NCBI GenBank assembly: GCA_958295495.1
Contig: OY282352.1
Coordinates: 4,094,548 to 4,158,547 of the forward strand
Source: an uncultured Latescibacterota bacterium
GTDB lineage: Bacteria; Latescibacterota; UBA2968; UBA8231
Length of the DNA: 64,000 nt
Direction: 5' to 3'
Part shown: in pieces, positions 7,828 to 15,969 of the stretch
Layout: each line of letters begins with the position of its first letter
Numbering within the stretch: position 1 is the stretch's first letter
The notes under the pieces: generated by a model
Database searches by the model: none
Told to the model about the DNA's origin: nothing
The model's input: the letters and a program-made list of their open reading frames with translations, nothing else
Program-made: the position numbers and the translations under genes

Positions 7828-8747
7828 ATTTCCGGGGTGTAAACGCCCCGGCCTCATTGAAGCATTACTTGCTCAGACGGAGCAGACAGAGGCTCAGACA
7901 TTTCCGGGGTGTAAACGCCCCGGCCTCATTGAAGCCTCTCCTCCCGCTCTTGGTGCCGCGGCCATTGATCGCATTTCCGGGGTGTAAACGCCCCGGCCTC
8001 ATTGAAGCAGCTCCAGCTCCAGTCTCCTCCTCCTCCTGTCGTCGTCATTTCCGGGGTGTAACCGCCCCGGCCTCATTGAAGCTGGCTCGGCCAATCTCAG
8101 GCCATCCATCGCGATACGAAAATTTCCGGGGTGTAAACGCCCCGGCCTCATTGAAGCGCGGTAGGGACCTTGACGACGACCCTGACGATGGACCAGGATT
8201 TCCGGGGTGTAACCGCCCCGGCCTCATTGAAGCTTGTCCTTCTCGGCGCGTATGCGGGTCACCGACGCTTATTTCCGGGGTGTAAACGCCCCGGCCTCAT
8301 TGAAGCCGATATTTGGTATTGGGAATCGAGCGGAAGTAAGCCTAATTTCCGGGGTGTAACCGCCCCGGCCTCATTGAAGCACCACGAGCGGCCCCCGCGT
8401 ACTGCTCCCGAAGCAGTAATTTCCGGGGTGTAACCGCCCCGGCCTCATTGAAGCCATTTCTTCGTTTTCTCGGTCCAAGTTGGCGCGACGCGAATTTCCG
8501 GGGTGTAACCGCCCCGGCCTCATTGAAGCAAGAGAGACTCAGGCTGCTATCCCAAACAAGGGACAAATTTCCGGGGTGTAACCGCCCCGGCCTCATTGAA
8601 GCAGATCACCCGCGGCTGGCAACCCCTTGGGGCTGGGCATTTCCGGGGTGTAACCGCCCCGGCCTCATTGAAGCTATCCCTATCGCTTTCTCGTCGGGAA
8701 TGACGTGTGGCATTTCCGGGGTGTAACCGCCCCGGCCTCATTGAAGC
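7828..8747 (+). CRISPR. CRISPR array, 13 repeats of 36 bp and 12 spacers
   Basis: Repeats start at 7828, 7900, 7973, 8047, 8122, 8198, 8271, 8345, 8419, 8494, 8567, 8639 and 8712. Each begins ATTTCCGGGGTGTAA and ends CCTCATTGAAGC. The centre forms an 8-bp stem with a 4-base loop, and the 3' end gives an AUUGAAGC-type crRNA 5' handle. Spacers are 36-40 bp. Repeats differ at one loop base: A in repeats 1-3, 5 and 7, C in repeats 4, 6 and 8-13. Orientation is +, from the position of cas2/leader and of the decayed terminal repeat. Open frames crossing the array on either strand are artefacts of the repeat period. Confidence 0.99.
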
Positions 8748-8785
8748 GTGCGATGGGTCTGGCTATATTGGAGGTCGCTTTTGCA

Positions 8786-8820
8786 CTCTCCGGGATTTCG
8801 CCACCCCGCCTCATTCGCCA
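8786..8820 (+). repeat. Decayed terminal CRISPR repeat
   Basis: After the last intact repeat a 38-bp spacer-sized gap is followed by TCCGGG, then CACCCCGCCTCATT, which aligns with the array repeat at about 23 of 36 positions with one deletion. The spacing matches the array period, so this is the leader-distal repeat in decay. Its last bases reach the ATG of the following PhyH gene. Confidence 0.75.
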
Positions 8821-9611
8821 TGAACGACCTCGAAACGCTGCAATACCTATTCGACGTGCAGGGCCATTTGGTGCTCGAAAATGTCCTCGACGCCGAAGAA
8901 GTGGCCGTCCTCAACCACTTGCTCGACGCGCACCTGCCGCCGGCAAAGGGCAACCGCTTTGGCGCTGCTCCCGACGGCTCGGGCTTTTTGGAGTGGGGCC
9001 AGCCCTTCATCGACCTGCTCAACCACCCCCAGATCATGCCCGTGCTGCGCTTCCGCCTAGGAGATTGCTTTCGCCTCGACCGGATCTATGGCTTGTGTTT
9101 GCGCCACGGCATGTCCAGGGGACATTTGCACAGCGACTACGGCCCCACGTCGCCCACCTCCGGGGCGCAGCCGGGCCAGTACCATCCCCTGCGCGACAAC
9201 CAGATCCTCAACGGCTTTGTCGTGGCGGCTTGGAACTTGACCGACGCCGGGCCAGACTGCGGCGGCTTTTGCTGCATTCCCGGCAGCCACAAGAGCAATT
9301 TCAAGCTGCCGCAACCCATTGCCGACGCGCCCGAACAGGCCCCCTGCGTGCTCATCCCCTCGGCCCCGGCCGGCTCGGTTACTTTGTTCACCGAGGCCCT
9401 GACCCACGGGACGACCGCTTGGCGCGGGCACCACCAGCGGCGCGCCTTGCTCTACAAATACTGCGTCTCGCAAATGGCTTGGACCAACAGGCGCGTGCAA
9501 CCGCCGACCGGCCTGACCCGGCGGCAGCAACTCCTCTTTGGCGAGCCGGCCGATCCGCACCGCTTTTTCCCCTCGCTCTTTGCAGGCGTTGACGAGCGGA
9601 CGAGTTCGTGA
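8820..9611 (+). CDS. Phytanoyl-CoA dioxygenase (PhyH) family protein
   Basis: 263 residues from ATG 8820; the open frame extends upstream into the CRISPR array, but homology to the PhyH gene at 37710 begins at this Met (YLFDVQGHLVLENVLDAEEV). The non-haem Fe(II)/2-oxoglutarate site is visible: His104-Ser-Asp106 (HLHSDYG), and later FTEALTHGTTAW with a downstream HQRRALLYKY that supply the distal His and the Arg for 2-oxoglutarate. The GGFCCIPGSHKSN turn is typical. It probably hydroxylates a small organic substrate that cannot be named. It overlaps the next gene by one base. Confidence 0.88.
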   Translation: MNDLETLQYLFDVQGHLVLENVLDAEEVAVLNHLLDAHLPPAKGNRFGAAPDGSGFLEWGQPFIDLLNHPQIMPVLRFRLGDCFRLDRIYGLCLRHGMSRGHLHSDYGPTSPTSGAQPGQYHPLRDNQILNGFVVAAWNLTDAGPDCGGFCCIPGSHKSNFKLPQPIADAPEQAPCVLIPSAPAGSVTLFTEALTHGTTAWRGHHQRRALLYKYCVSQMAWTNRRVQPPTGLTRRQQLLFGEPADPHRFFPSLFAGVDERTSS

Positions 9612-10399
9612 TGTCAATGCCCCCCAACCCCTTGCTCGAGGACCAATTGGCCGATCCTCTGTGGGAACGCTTCCTACACAGCCCGACCAGCGGCTTAGCT
9701 CGGGCTAGTCGGCCGGACTGCCTAGGCGACGAGCCGACGCCTCTACAATGGGTGGCAGAAGACTGGGACCGCTTGGAGGCCGAGCGCCGCGATATTTTAG
9801 ACTTGGACGAGCTAGAGGCCCAATTCGACCGCGATACCTATCTGCGCGATGGATACGCCGTGCTGCGGGGCATCGTACCCCCGTCCGTTATTGAGACTTG
9901 GACCAAGGCGCTCCAGTACGGCCAACGGCGCAACGACGCCCTTTTGCAGGCGGACTGGAGCCAAATAGACTGGCTCACCTTGGGCCGCCGCCCGCCCAAG
10001 TGCCAACTGAGCGCCGAGGCCATTGCCGGTGCTCTGGGCGGCAGCCAAAAAGCCCCGCAAAAAACCGACGAGGCCGGCGTGCTGACTCTGCGGCGGCACA
10101 GCGTTTTCACCGAGTACTTTCCCGCCGGCCATGTCCCGTTCCTCATGGACGTGCTGACCCATCCGCAGGCACACGGCGTAGCTTCTAAAGGGACGGACCG
10201 GCAAACCCGCTGGTGTAGCCTGTACGCGTACAAAAAAGCCGACGATCGCACTGGCTTGGTGCAGCCGCCTCACGCCGTGCCGCCGCTGTGGGCACTCAAA
10301 GCGCAGCGGGGCGAGTTGCCGCCCGTTTTAACCGAACTGCTGCGTCCTAGCTTTGACCGCGCCTCGACCGGAGGCCGCACCCAGCCCTATCAAAATTGA
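9611..10399 (+). CDS. PhyH-like protein, possibly degenerate
   Basis: 262 residues, starting where the previous gene stops (TGATG overlap). Residues 70-100 (FDRDTYLRDGYAVLRGIVPP) match the N-terminal helix-strand of PhyH proteins. I cannot find a convincing HxD motif or distal His/Arg, and the length is too short for the N-terminal extension plus a full double-stranded beta-helix. It may be an inactive partner, a distinct family with a PhyH-like start, or a decaying gene. The operon position between two PhyH genes supports a related pathway. Confidence 0.55.
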   Translation: MSMPPNPLLEDQLADPLWERFLHSPTSGLARASRPDCLGDEPTPLQWVAEDWDRLEAERRDILDLDELEAQFDRDTYLRDGYAVLRGIVPPSVIETWTKALQYGQRRNDALLQADWSQIDWLTLGRRPPKCQLSAEAIAGALGGSQKAPQKTDEAGVLTLRRHSVFTEYFPAGHVPFLMDVLTHPQAHGVASKGTDRQTRWCSLYAYKKADDRTGLVQPPHAVPPLWALKAQRGELPPVLTELLRPSFDRASTGGRTQPYQN

Positions 10400-10433
10400 A
10401 GCACGAACCCCCCACTTTTCGACGAGGTTCCCA

Positions 10434-11219
10434 ATGACTCCCGAACAAGCCCTAGAAAAACGCCAACAATTATTGCGCGACGGATTCTGCGTCGTCGATA
10501 GTATTCTCAGCGACGAATTCTTACGGGAATTGCGCGACGAGACCGAGCGCATGATGGAAGACTGGGTGCCGCCGCCCGACTTCAAGTACCAAGGCCAGCA
10601 CGTCACCGCGCGCGGGGAGGACAACCCGACCATCCAGAAATTGCTCGACTGGCCCCCCACGCGCCGCGCCCTCGAGCAAATGGATTTGGGCGACTTTGCC
10701 AGCATGGGCGGCATCATCCTCCTAACCAAAGACCCCGGCGAACCGGCCCTGTATTGGCACCAAGACTGGATGCAGTGGAACGATCCGTTGAGCTGCTCGC
10801 CGTGGCCGCAGATCATTTTCGTGTCCTACTACTTGAGCGATACCGCACCGGAAAACGGCTGTCTCAAAGTCATCCCCGGCACGCACCACAAGCGCATCCC
10901 CCTGCACGACGAGATGGTGCCGGCTCACGAGCAGGGAGCGCGTTTCATAGAAGAAAACCACCCGACCATGTTCAGCGATCACCCCGACCAAGTCGACGTC
11001 TGCGTCAAGGCCGGCGATTTGGTGCTGGCCGACGCCCGCGTGTTGCACTCGGCGTATCGCAACCAAACCCACGAACGCCGCACGTTGGTGTTGGCTTGGC
11101 ACCGGCGGCCGGAGACCGTTCCCGCCTATTGGACCGACGAAGTGCCGGCCATCATTGCCGAGCGCGACCCGCAAAAGGAATACGCCGGCTCGCGCATCCC
11201 CGGCGAGTTGCTGCAATAG
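10434..11219 (+). CDS. Phytanoyl-CoA dioxygenase (PhyH) family protein
   Basis: 261 residues from ATG 10434, preceded by GACGAGG as ribosome site; the frame continues upstream into the previous gene without homology. The metal motif is His109-Gln-Asp111 (YWHQDWMQW), followed by YYLSDTAPENGCLKVIPGTHHKR and a distal RVLHSAYRNQTHERR. These are all elements of an active Fe(II)/2-oxoglutarate oxygenase. It is third in a run of PhyH-type genes. Substrate unknown. Confidence 0.9.
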   Translation: MTPEQALEKRQQLLRDGFCVVDSILSDEFLRELRDETERMMEDWVPPPDFKYQGQHVTARGEDNPTIQKLLDWPPTRRALEQMDLGDFASMGGIILLTKDPGEPALYWHQDWMQWNDPLSCSPWPQIIFVSYYLSDTAPENGCLKVIPGTHHKRIPLHDEMVPAHEQGARFIEENHPTMFSDHPDQVDVCVKAGDLVLADARVLHSAYRNQTHERRTLVLAWHRRPETVPAYWTDEVPAIIAERDPQKEYAGSRIPGELLQ

Positions 11220-11291
11220 TTTCGACACAATGTTGATCTCAAAGGCGGAAGGGGTCGCAAACGCCCTCAAGAGTTCATGGGAGAAATTTAG

Positions 11292-12026
11292 ATGAAAGAT
11301 GAAATAATCGAAGAAGCATGGAAGGCCCAAGACGAGCAGGCTCAGCTAAAAGAACAAGTCGCCTATTACCGGGCGCGCGCTGCCGAGTATGACGAGTGGC
11401 ATTTGCGCCAAGGGCGCTACGACCGGGGCGACGAGCACAACCTCCAGTGGCGTACAGAATTGGATATTTTGCGCTCGGCACTTGAGCGGGAGAGGCCGTT
11501 TGGCAAGTGTCTTGAGCTTGCTTGCGGCACGGGATTGTGGACGGCATGTTTGGCACAGGGTGCCGCTGACCTGACGGCCCTAGATGCTTCTTCCGAGACG
11601 ATTGAGATCAATCGCACCAAGACTGGTAATGCTCCGGGGCGGTATGTGGTGGCGGATCTTTTCGGGTGGTGGCCAACCGAAAAGTATGACTTTGTCTTTT
11701 TTGGTTTCTGGCTGTCGCACGTTCCGCTGCAGCAATTCAATCGATTTTGGGAGATGATTCGCACCGCTCTAAAGCCGGGGGGTAGAGCTTTTTTTATTGA
11801 CAGTCTGGCAACTCAGGAGTCAACCGCACGGGATCACGCCGAGATCGACGATTCCGGCGTAGTGGAAAGGAAGCTGAACGATGGTCGGACGTTTAACATC
11901 GTAAAAGTATTCCACGACCCGGCTCAGTTGGAACGGCAATTAGGCGATCTTGGCTGGCGCGGCTCAATTGGAAGAACCGAACAATTCTTTTACTACGGCT
12001 GCATGGTGCCGACAGCAGCCGGCTAA
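11292..12026 (+). CDS. Class I SAM-dependent methyltransferase
   Basis: 244 residues. The Rossmann motif I is CLELACGTGLWTACL near residues 73-87, motif II has the acidic TALDASSET, and a post-motif VVADLFGWWP precedes KYDFVFFGFWLSHVPL. The N-terminal YYRARAAEYDEWHLRQGRYDRG is common in small-molecule methyltransferases. The last third carries GGRAFFIDS. Substrate cannot be predicted. Confidence 0.85.
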   Translation: MKDEIIEEAWKAQDEQAQLKEQVAYYRARAAEYDEWHLRQGRYDRGDEHNLQWRTELDILRSALERERPFGKCLELACGTGLWTACLAQGAADLTALDASSETIEINRTKTGNAPGRYVVADLFGWWPTEKYDFVFFGFWLSHVPLQQFNRFWEMIRTALKPGGRAFFIDSLATQESTARDHAEIDDSGVVERKLNDGRTFNIVKVFHDPAQLERQLGDLGWRGSIGRTEQFFYYGCMVPTAAG

Positions 12027-12056
12027 CGAGCAGACGCGGACAGGCTGCGCGGTCAA

Positions 12057-12881
12057 TTGCCCTTGCCAAGAAGCACAAAACAGGTGAATCGGTATTCTGT
12101 TGGCTACGATGAGCGCACGGCCCGGTTCTTGGCGGAGCGCACAGCCGACACGCACGCTCGGTTCCTGCTGGATTACCTCGTTTCCGGGATGGATCTCTTG
12201 GACGCCGGATGTGGGCCTGGGACAATAACCAAAGGACTCGCCGAGATCGTGGCGCCTGGGCGCGTCTTAGGCGTGGACAGAGAGCAGAGTCAAATCGCGC
12301 TTGCCCAGCGCTTGGCCGATGGGTCCTCCGCAATCGAGTTCAGAACCGACGATCTTTGCAGCCTGACTGCTGATGACGAGTCATTCGATGTCGTTTTCGT
12401 TCACGGAGTCTTGGAGCACATCGCCAACCCACAGAGAGCCATCTTTGAGATTCACCGAGTACTGAAATTGGGAGGGCTAGTAGGCTCGAGACATACCGAC
12501 TTAGGAAGGTTCCTGCTTGAACCCACTCCAGAGCCACTCGGGCAATTCTCACAGTTATTCATCGAGTTGATGAAACGAAATGGTGGGGATCCGCACTTTG
12601 GACGTCACCAGTTAGGGCTATTCCGAGAGGCGGGGTTTGAGATTCTCAAGGTGTCCGCGTCTTATGACTGTTGGACGGCAGATGCGGACTCCACGCGGAG
12701 AAACGCGCACTTTCTCGCGGAGTTGTGCGGTGAGTCTGAATTCTCGGATCAGCTTGTGGAATACGGGCTAGCGGACAGACGAGTCCTGGGGCAACTAAAG
12801 TCCGCATTCCTCACGTGGGGCGAGATGCCGGAGGCGTTTGCGGCAGAAGCGTGGGGTGAGATAGTCGCCAGAAAAGCGTGA
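12057..12881 (+). CDS. Class I SAM-dependent methyltransferase (Methyltransf_11 type)
   Basis: Up to 274 residues. Motif I is LLDAGCGPGTITKGL, motif II LGVDREQSQ, and DVVFVHGVLEHIANP is the family's motif IV. It has an all-helical C-terminal cap. Start is uncertain: TTG 12057 gives the longest frame, and GTG 12084 begins VNRYSVGYDERTARF and is equally possible; no ATG is available near the N-terminus. It is the second of two adjacent, unrelated-looking methyltransferases. Confidence 0.8.
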   Translation: MPLPRSTKQVNRYSVGYDERTARFLAERTADTHARFLLDYLVSGMDLLDAGCGPGTITKGLAEIVAPGRVLGVDREQSQIALAQRLADGSSAIEFRTDDLCSLTADDESFDVVFVHGVLEHIANPQRAIFEIHRVLKLGGLVGSRHTDLGRFLLEPTPEPLGQFSQLFIELMKRNGGDPHFGRHQLGLFREAGFEILKVSASYDCWTADADSTRRNAHFLAELCGESEFSDQLVEYGLADRRVLGQLKSAFLTWGEMPEAFAAEAWGEIVARKA

Positions 12882-12982
12882 GTTTGGCGGATTTGCGAAT
12901 GTGCAAACCGTTAACCGAAAGCGGCGTCAAGGGTATCTTGGCATTAAGAATACGTCCTTCTAGTAAGAAATTTCCCTAGTAC

Positions 12983-13781
12983 ATGAAAATCGCTGCCTAT
13001 CAGGCACCACTGCTCGAGAATGGCTCAATGGAAGCAATTGAGCTACTACAGACACAAATAGCTGTATGTGAAGACGAAGGTGTCGAGATACTGTGTTGTC
13101 CAGAGGCGGTCCTCGGCGGGTTAGCAGACTATTCAGACAGGCCGTATGAACTCGCATTCAACGTCGAAAGTGGTCAATTGGAAGCGTTTCTTTCGCCTCT
13201 TGCTAGCAAGACAGTGAGTACGATTGTTGGCTTTACCGAGTTGACAAACACAGGCGCCCTATACAATGCAGCTATTATTTTTAATCGCGGTAGAGTATTC
13301 GGTCGATATCGGAAGGCATATCCAGCGATTCGTAACTCTATTCTATAATGCAGGCAACCAACTGCCAACGTTTACGGTTGGATCGTTGACATTTGGCATT
13401 ATCATCTGTAATGACACCAACTATATCGAGCCATCCCGGGTCATGGCAGCCAAGGGTGCGACTGTTCTTTTCGTTCCCACGAACAACTGCTTGCCGCCCA
13501 ATAACGCCGATGTGGTAGCTAGGGCCAGGAGCACTCAGGCCGCACGGGCAGTCGAGAATGGCTTGACCGTGATAGCAGCAGATGTCGCGGGGCGCCAAGG
13601 CGCATTCGTTTCCTACGGCTCAACAAATATCATTGATCCCGATGGAGCGGTGCTTGCTTCGTCAAAGCCGTTTGTTGAGGATTTGCTCATCGCGGACATT
13701 GAACCAGAAGCTGACAAAGAAAAGCGCGGATGGGACGATGGACGATTTGCCGAAAAGGTCCACTTTTTGGCGAAAGTATAA
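12983..13781 (+). pseudogene. Nitrilase-superfamily (C-N hydrolase) gene, frameshifted and cut at its 3' end
   Basis: The first part (12983-13348) begins MKIAAYQAPLLENG and contains the catalytic Glu (CCPEAVLGG) and Lys (GRYRKAYPAIRNS). A one-base indel near 13342 shifts the frame. The rest continues in another frame as FYNAGNQLP and IIICNDTNY, which holds the catalytic Cys. At 13736 the nitrilase sequence stops at a junction with a foreign block and the frame ends in unrelated residues. The missing last ~20 codons survive at 17540-17599. Restoring both changes gives about 270 residues, normal for the family. Confidence 0.85.
13392..13736 (+). repeat. Direct repeat, copy A (nitrilase segment)
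   Basis: 345 bases nearly identical to 17195-17539 (I count about 4 differences). It covers the catalytic-Cys half of the nitrilase. It ends in GGATGGGAC, a 9-mer also present in the paralogous genes that follow (at their DGTLD codons). The junction is therefore at shared microhomology. Together with copy B it brackets a 3.46-kb block of unrelated genes. Confidence 0.92.
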
Positions 13782-14562
13782 GGCAGCATTCCCCGATAGA
13801 TACCCTTCCAGCGCATCGGGATGGGCTACGTTTTTGGTCCAAATGCAAGGGCAGGATGCGCTTTTGGCGACACTGGATAGCGAGCAAATCGAAATAGGGG
13901 AACGTTGTAAGGGGTTTCAAAATCCAGCTTTTGGCACGGATCGATACGACCTTGTAGTAATCGACGACGTGGGCTTTATAGATCAATCAAAAGCCAGTTG
14001 TGCGCCATGCTGGACAAATCCGAATGGGGATAATTGCCAATGGGATTGTATAAAGAGTACGAGTCCTTCGGGCACGTTCCTAAATTGGCCGGTGAAACTA
14101 GAGATAGGGGAACCTGTACCGATTTTGTATAGAAATTCTGGGGGGCAAAGCCTCGCCGAATTAGATAATTTGATTATCCGATTCGAGTATCTGCTAGTAG
14201 ACCTACATGTCTGTATCGGGGAGCATTCACACCAACGGGGATCGTTCCTGCATGAAAGTTCTTGGGATATGCTCAGCAACAGCGATCAAAGCCCATGGTA
14301 CTTTATCTCTGCGTTGCGAGACGGTACGGCTCCTACGCCTCCTGCCGAACCGCCTAGCGCGGACGAACAATTACGCCGCTTGCAAGCGGCCCTAGACGAC
14401 GCGGCCACGTCTTGCCCAACGCCTTCGCAGGAACTGACGGACCTTTTCACAGCCTTCACAGCCGTTGAGGATTCCACTGACGCCGCTGGAAAGGCCGTCT
14501 CCAGTGTCCAACTTCGCAGTTGGGGCGCGATCAAAAACCTAATCGACGCGGAAGGAGACTGA
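13737..14562 (+). pseudogene. First copy of a triplicated secreted-protein family, 5'-truncated
   Basis: Homology to the genes at 14678 and 15970 starts at DGTMDDLPKRSTFWRKY, so the signal peptide and first ~35 residues are lost at the nitrilase junction. An ATG at 13737 could still start a 274-residue cytoplasmic product. Family features remain: GQDALL, SCAPCWTNPNGDNC, ELDNLIIRFEY, and the C-terminal VSSVQLRSWGAIK. The coiled-coil and DTVEVATVD segment of the other copies is shortened to SADEQLRRLQAALDDA. It is followed by the 23-residue membrane microprotein frame. Confidence 0.75.
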
Positions 14563-14563
14563 G

Positions 14564-14635
14564 GTGGAAATTTGGACCTGGGCTATAATCGTCCTCGTGA
14601 TCATTATTATCATAGCGTTCACGAGCGGTAAATAG
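14564..14635 (+). CDS. 23-residue single-span membrane microprotein
   Basis: A GTG-initiated frame two bases after the preceding stop, with GAAGGAG (14551-14557) as ribosome site. It encodes MEIWTWAII, a run of Ile/Leu/Val, and a polar SGK end. This is a near-minimal transmembrane helix. A second copy at 15856-15927 keeps length, start, stop and hydrophobicity although several codons differ, which supports translation. No known family is recognised. It could be a membrane anchor or partner of the secreted proteins encoded around it. Confidence 0.6.
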   Translation: MEIWTWAIIVLVIIIIIAFTSGK

Positions 14636-14677
14636 CCAAGCGAGAAACACACTAACCTTAATTCAGGAGGAGACAGT

Positions 14678-15853
14678 ATGCGAAAGTTGATTGTCTTGGG
14701 AACCGTGCTCGCGTTGGGGCTGGCGCTGGAGGTGCAAGCGCACTCGCCGGCGGTTTGGATTGATCTGCCGGGGCCGGTGCCGATCGAGGTGAGGGATGGG
14801 ACGCTGGACGAAATGTTTGCCAGCTCCACCTATTGGCGCATTTCGGGAATACTGACTCCCACTTTGCTGTCACAGTACAAAGCCTACGGCAATGCTACTT
14901 ATTCGGTCCGCTTTGATGGGCAGGATGCGCTTTTGGGGATGCTGGATAGCGAGCAAATAGAAAGACAAGACGATTACTGTATCGATTTTTATGGGGGAAC
15001 GCGCATGCCCCGTTATGCGCTGTGGGTCCACGCGCAAGCGGTATTTGTCGATCTAACCCGGACGGATTGTGCCCCGTGCTTGACGAATCCTAATGGGGCA
15101 GACTGTTCAACAGAAAGCTATGCTGGCAAACAGCCGTGCTTGCTACCGCAAGACCGGCTGTTTTCGGAAGGAGGGGGGGGCTTTCTTGAACGTGGGACCT
15201 TGCATGCTCGGATGTATAGGCTTAATGCCGGGATTCCCGGCGGGTATCAAATCGACGAATTAGAGAATTTGGTAATCCGATACCGCTATGAACAGCATGA
15301 CAACGCTGTTTGTGCCACAAAACATAGCCACAAACCGGGATTGGGGTTGCATGTCTCCCAAGACTTTCACCGTAGAGAGCGTAGAGGGGGCGTCTGGGGC
15401 CAGTGGTATCTAATGTCGGCGTTGCGGTCGGGCACCGTTTCGACGTCTCCAGCCGATCCGCCAGCCGATCCAGATCCGGTCACGCCGCCAGCCGATCCGG
15501 TCACGCCCACGGTCGATCCCGCGGTGTTGCAAGCGCGGATCGATTCGCTCAACGCGCTTCTCGTAGGGCAGGCGGACCAGCTCAAAATCCTGTCGGCAGA
15601 AAATGCAAGACTGGCCGCGGCCAGCGCGGACGGGGGAACGGTGACGGTGACGATCCGCGATACCGTCGAAGTGGCAACGGTCGATACGCTGTTGTACTGC
15701 CCCAAGACCAACGACGAACTCAACGACCTTTTCGAGACGTTCACGGGGCTTGCCGATTCCACTGACGCCGCGGGTGCTGGAAAGGCCGTCAGTAGTGTCC
15801 AGCTTCGCAGTTGGGGAGCTATCAAGGCCCTAATCGCCGCGGAAGGAGACTGA
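14678..15853 (+). CDS. Unrecognised secreted protein with signal peptide and coiled-coil (family copy 2)
   Basis: 391 residues. ATG 14678 is preceded by CAGGAGGAGACAGT. The signal peptide MRKLIVLGTVLALGLALEVQA has an A-x-A cleavage site. The globular part holds GQDALLGMLDSEQIE, a C-x2-C-x8-C motif (DCAPCLTNPNGADC), IDELENLVIRYRYE and HSHKPGLG. A Pro/Asp-rich linker (PADPDPVTPPADP) leads to a short predicted coiled coil (VLQARIDSLNALLVGQADQL), then TVEVATVDTLLYCPKTN and the C-terminal VSSVQLRSWGAIKALI. I do not recognise the family. The Cys spacing suggests a disulfide-stabilised or metal-binding extracytoplasmic protein. Confidence 0.72.
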   Translation: MRKLIVLGTVLALGLALEVQAHSPAVWIDLPGPVPIEVRDGTLDEMFASSTYWRISGILTPTLLSQYKAYGNATYSVRFDGQDALLGMLDSEQIERQDDYCIDFYGGTRMPRYALWVHAQAVFVDLTRTDCAPCLTNPNGADCSTESYAGKQPCLLPQDRLFSEGGGGFLERGTLHARMYRLNAGIPGGYQIDELENLVIRYRYEQHDNAVCATKHSHKPGLGLHVSQDFHRRERRGGVWGQWYLMSALRSGTVSTSPADPPADPDPVTPPADPVTPTVDPAVLQARIDSLNALLVGQADQLKILSAENARLAAASADGGTVTVTIRDTVEVATVDTLLYCPKTNDELNDLFETFTGLADSTDAAGAGKAVSSVQLRSWGAIKALIAAEGD

Positions 15854-15855
15854 AG

Positions 15856-15927
15856 GTGGAAATTTGGACCTGGGCTATAATCACCTTAGTGATCATTGTG
15901 ATCATAGCGTTAATGAGCGGTAAATAG
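15856..15927 (+). CDS. 23-residue membrane microprotein, second copy
   Basis: GTG at 15856, two bases after the stop of the copy-2 gene, with the same GGAAGGAGAC ribosome site. It starts MEIWTWAII and ends MSGK. The hydrophobic core differs from the first copy by conservative replacements (for example V to T, I to V, F to L), with no frame loss. The repeated placement directly behind each family member suggests a translationally coupled pair. Confidence 0.6.
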   Translation: MEIWTWAIITLVIIVIIALMSGK

Positions 15928-15969
15928 CCAAGCGAGAAACACACTAACCTTAATTCAGGAGGAGACAGT

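Noticed and set aside
7857..8741. Several open frames on both strands across the CRISPR array, with repeated FRGVTAPASLK or FNEAGAVTPRK
   Set aside because: They arise from translating the 36-bp repeats; there is no coding signal or ribosome site.
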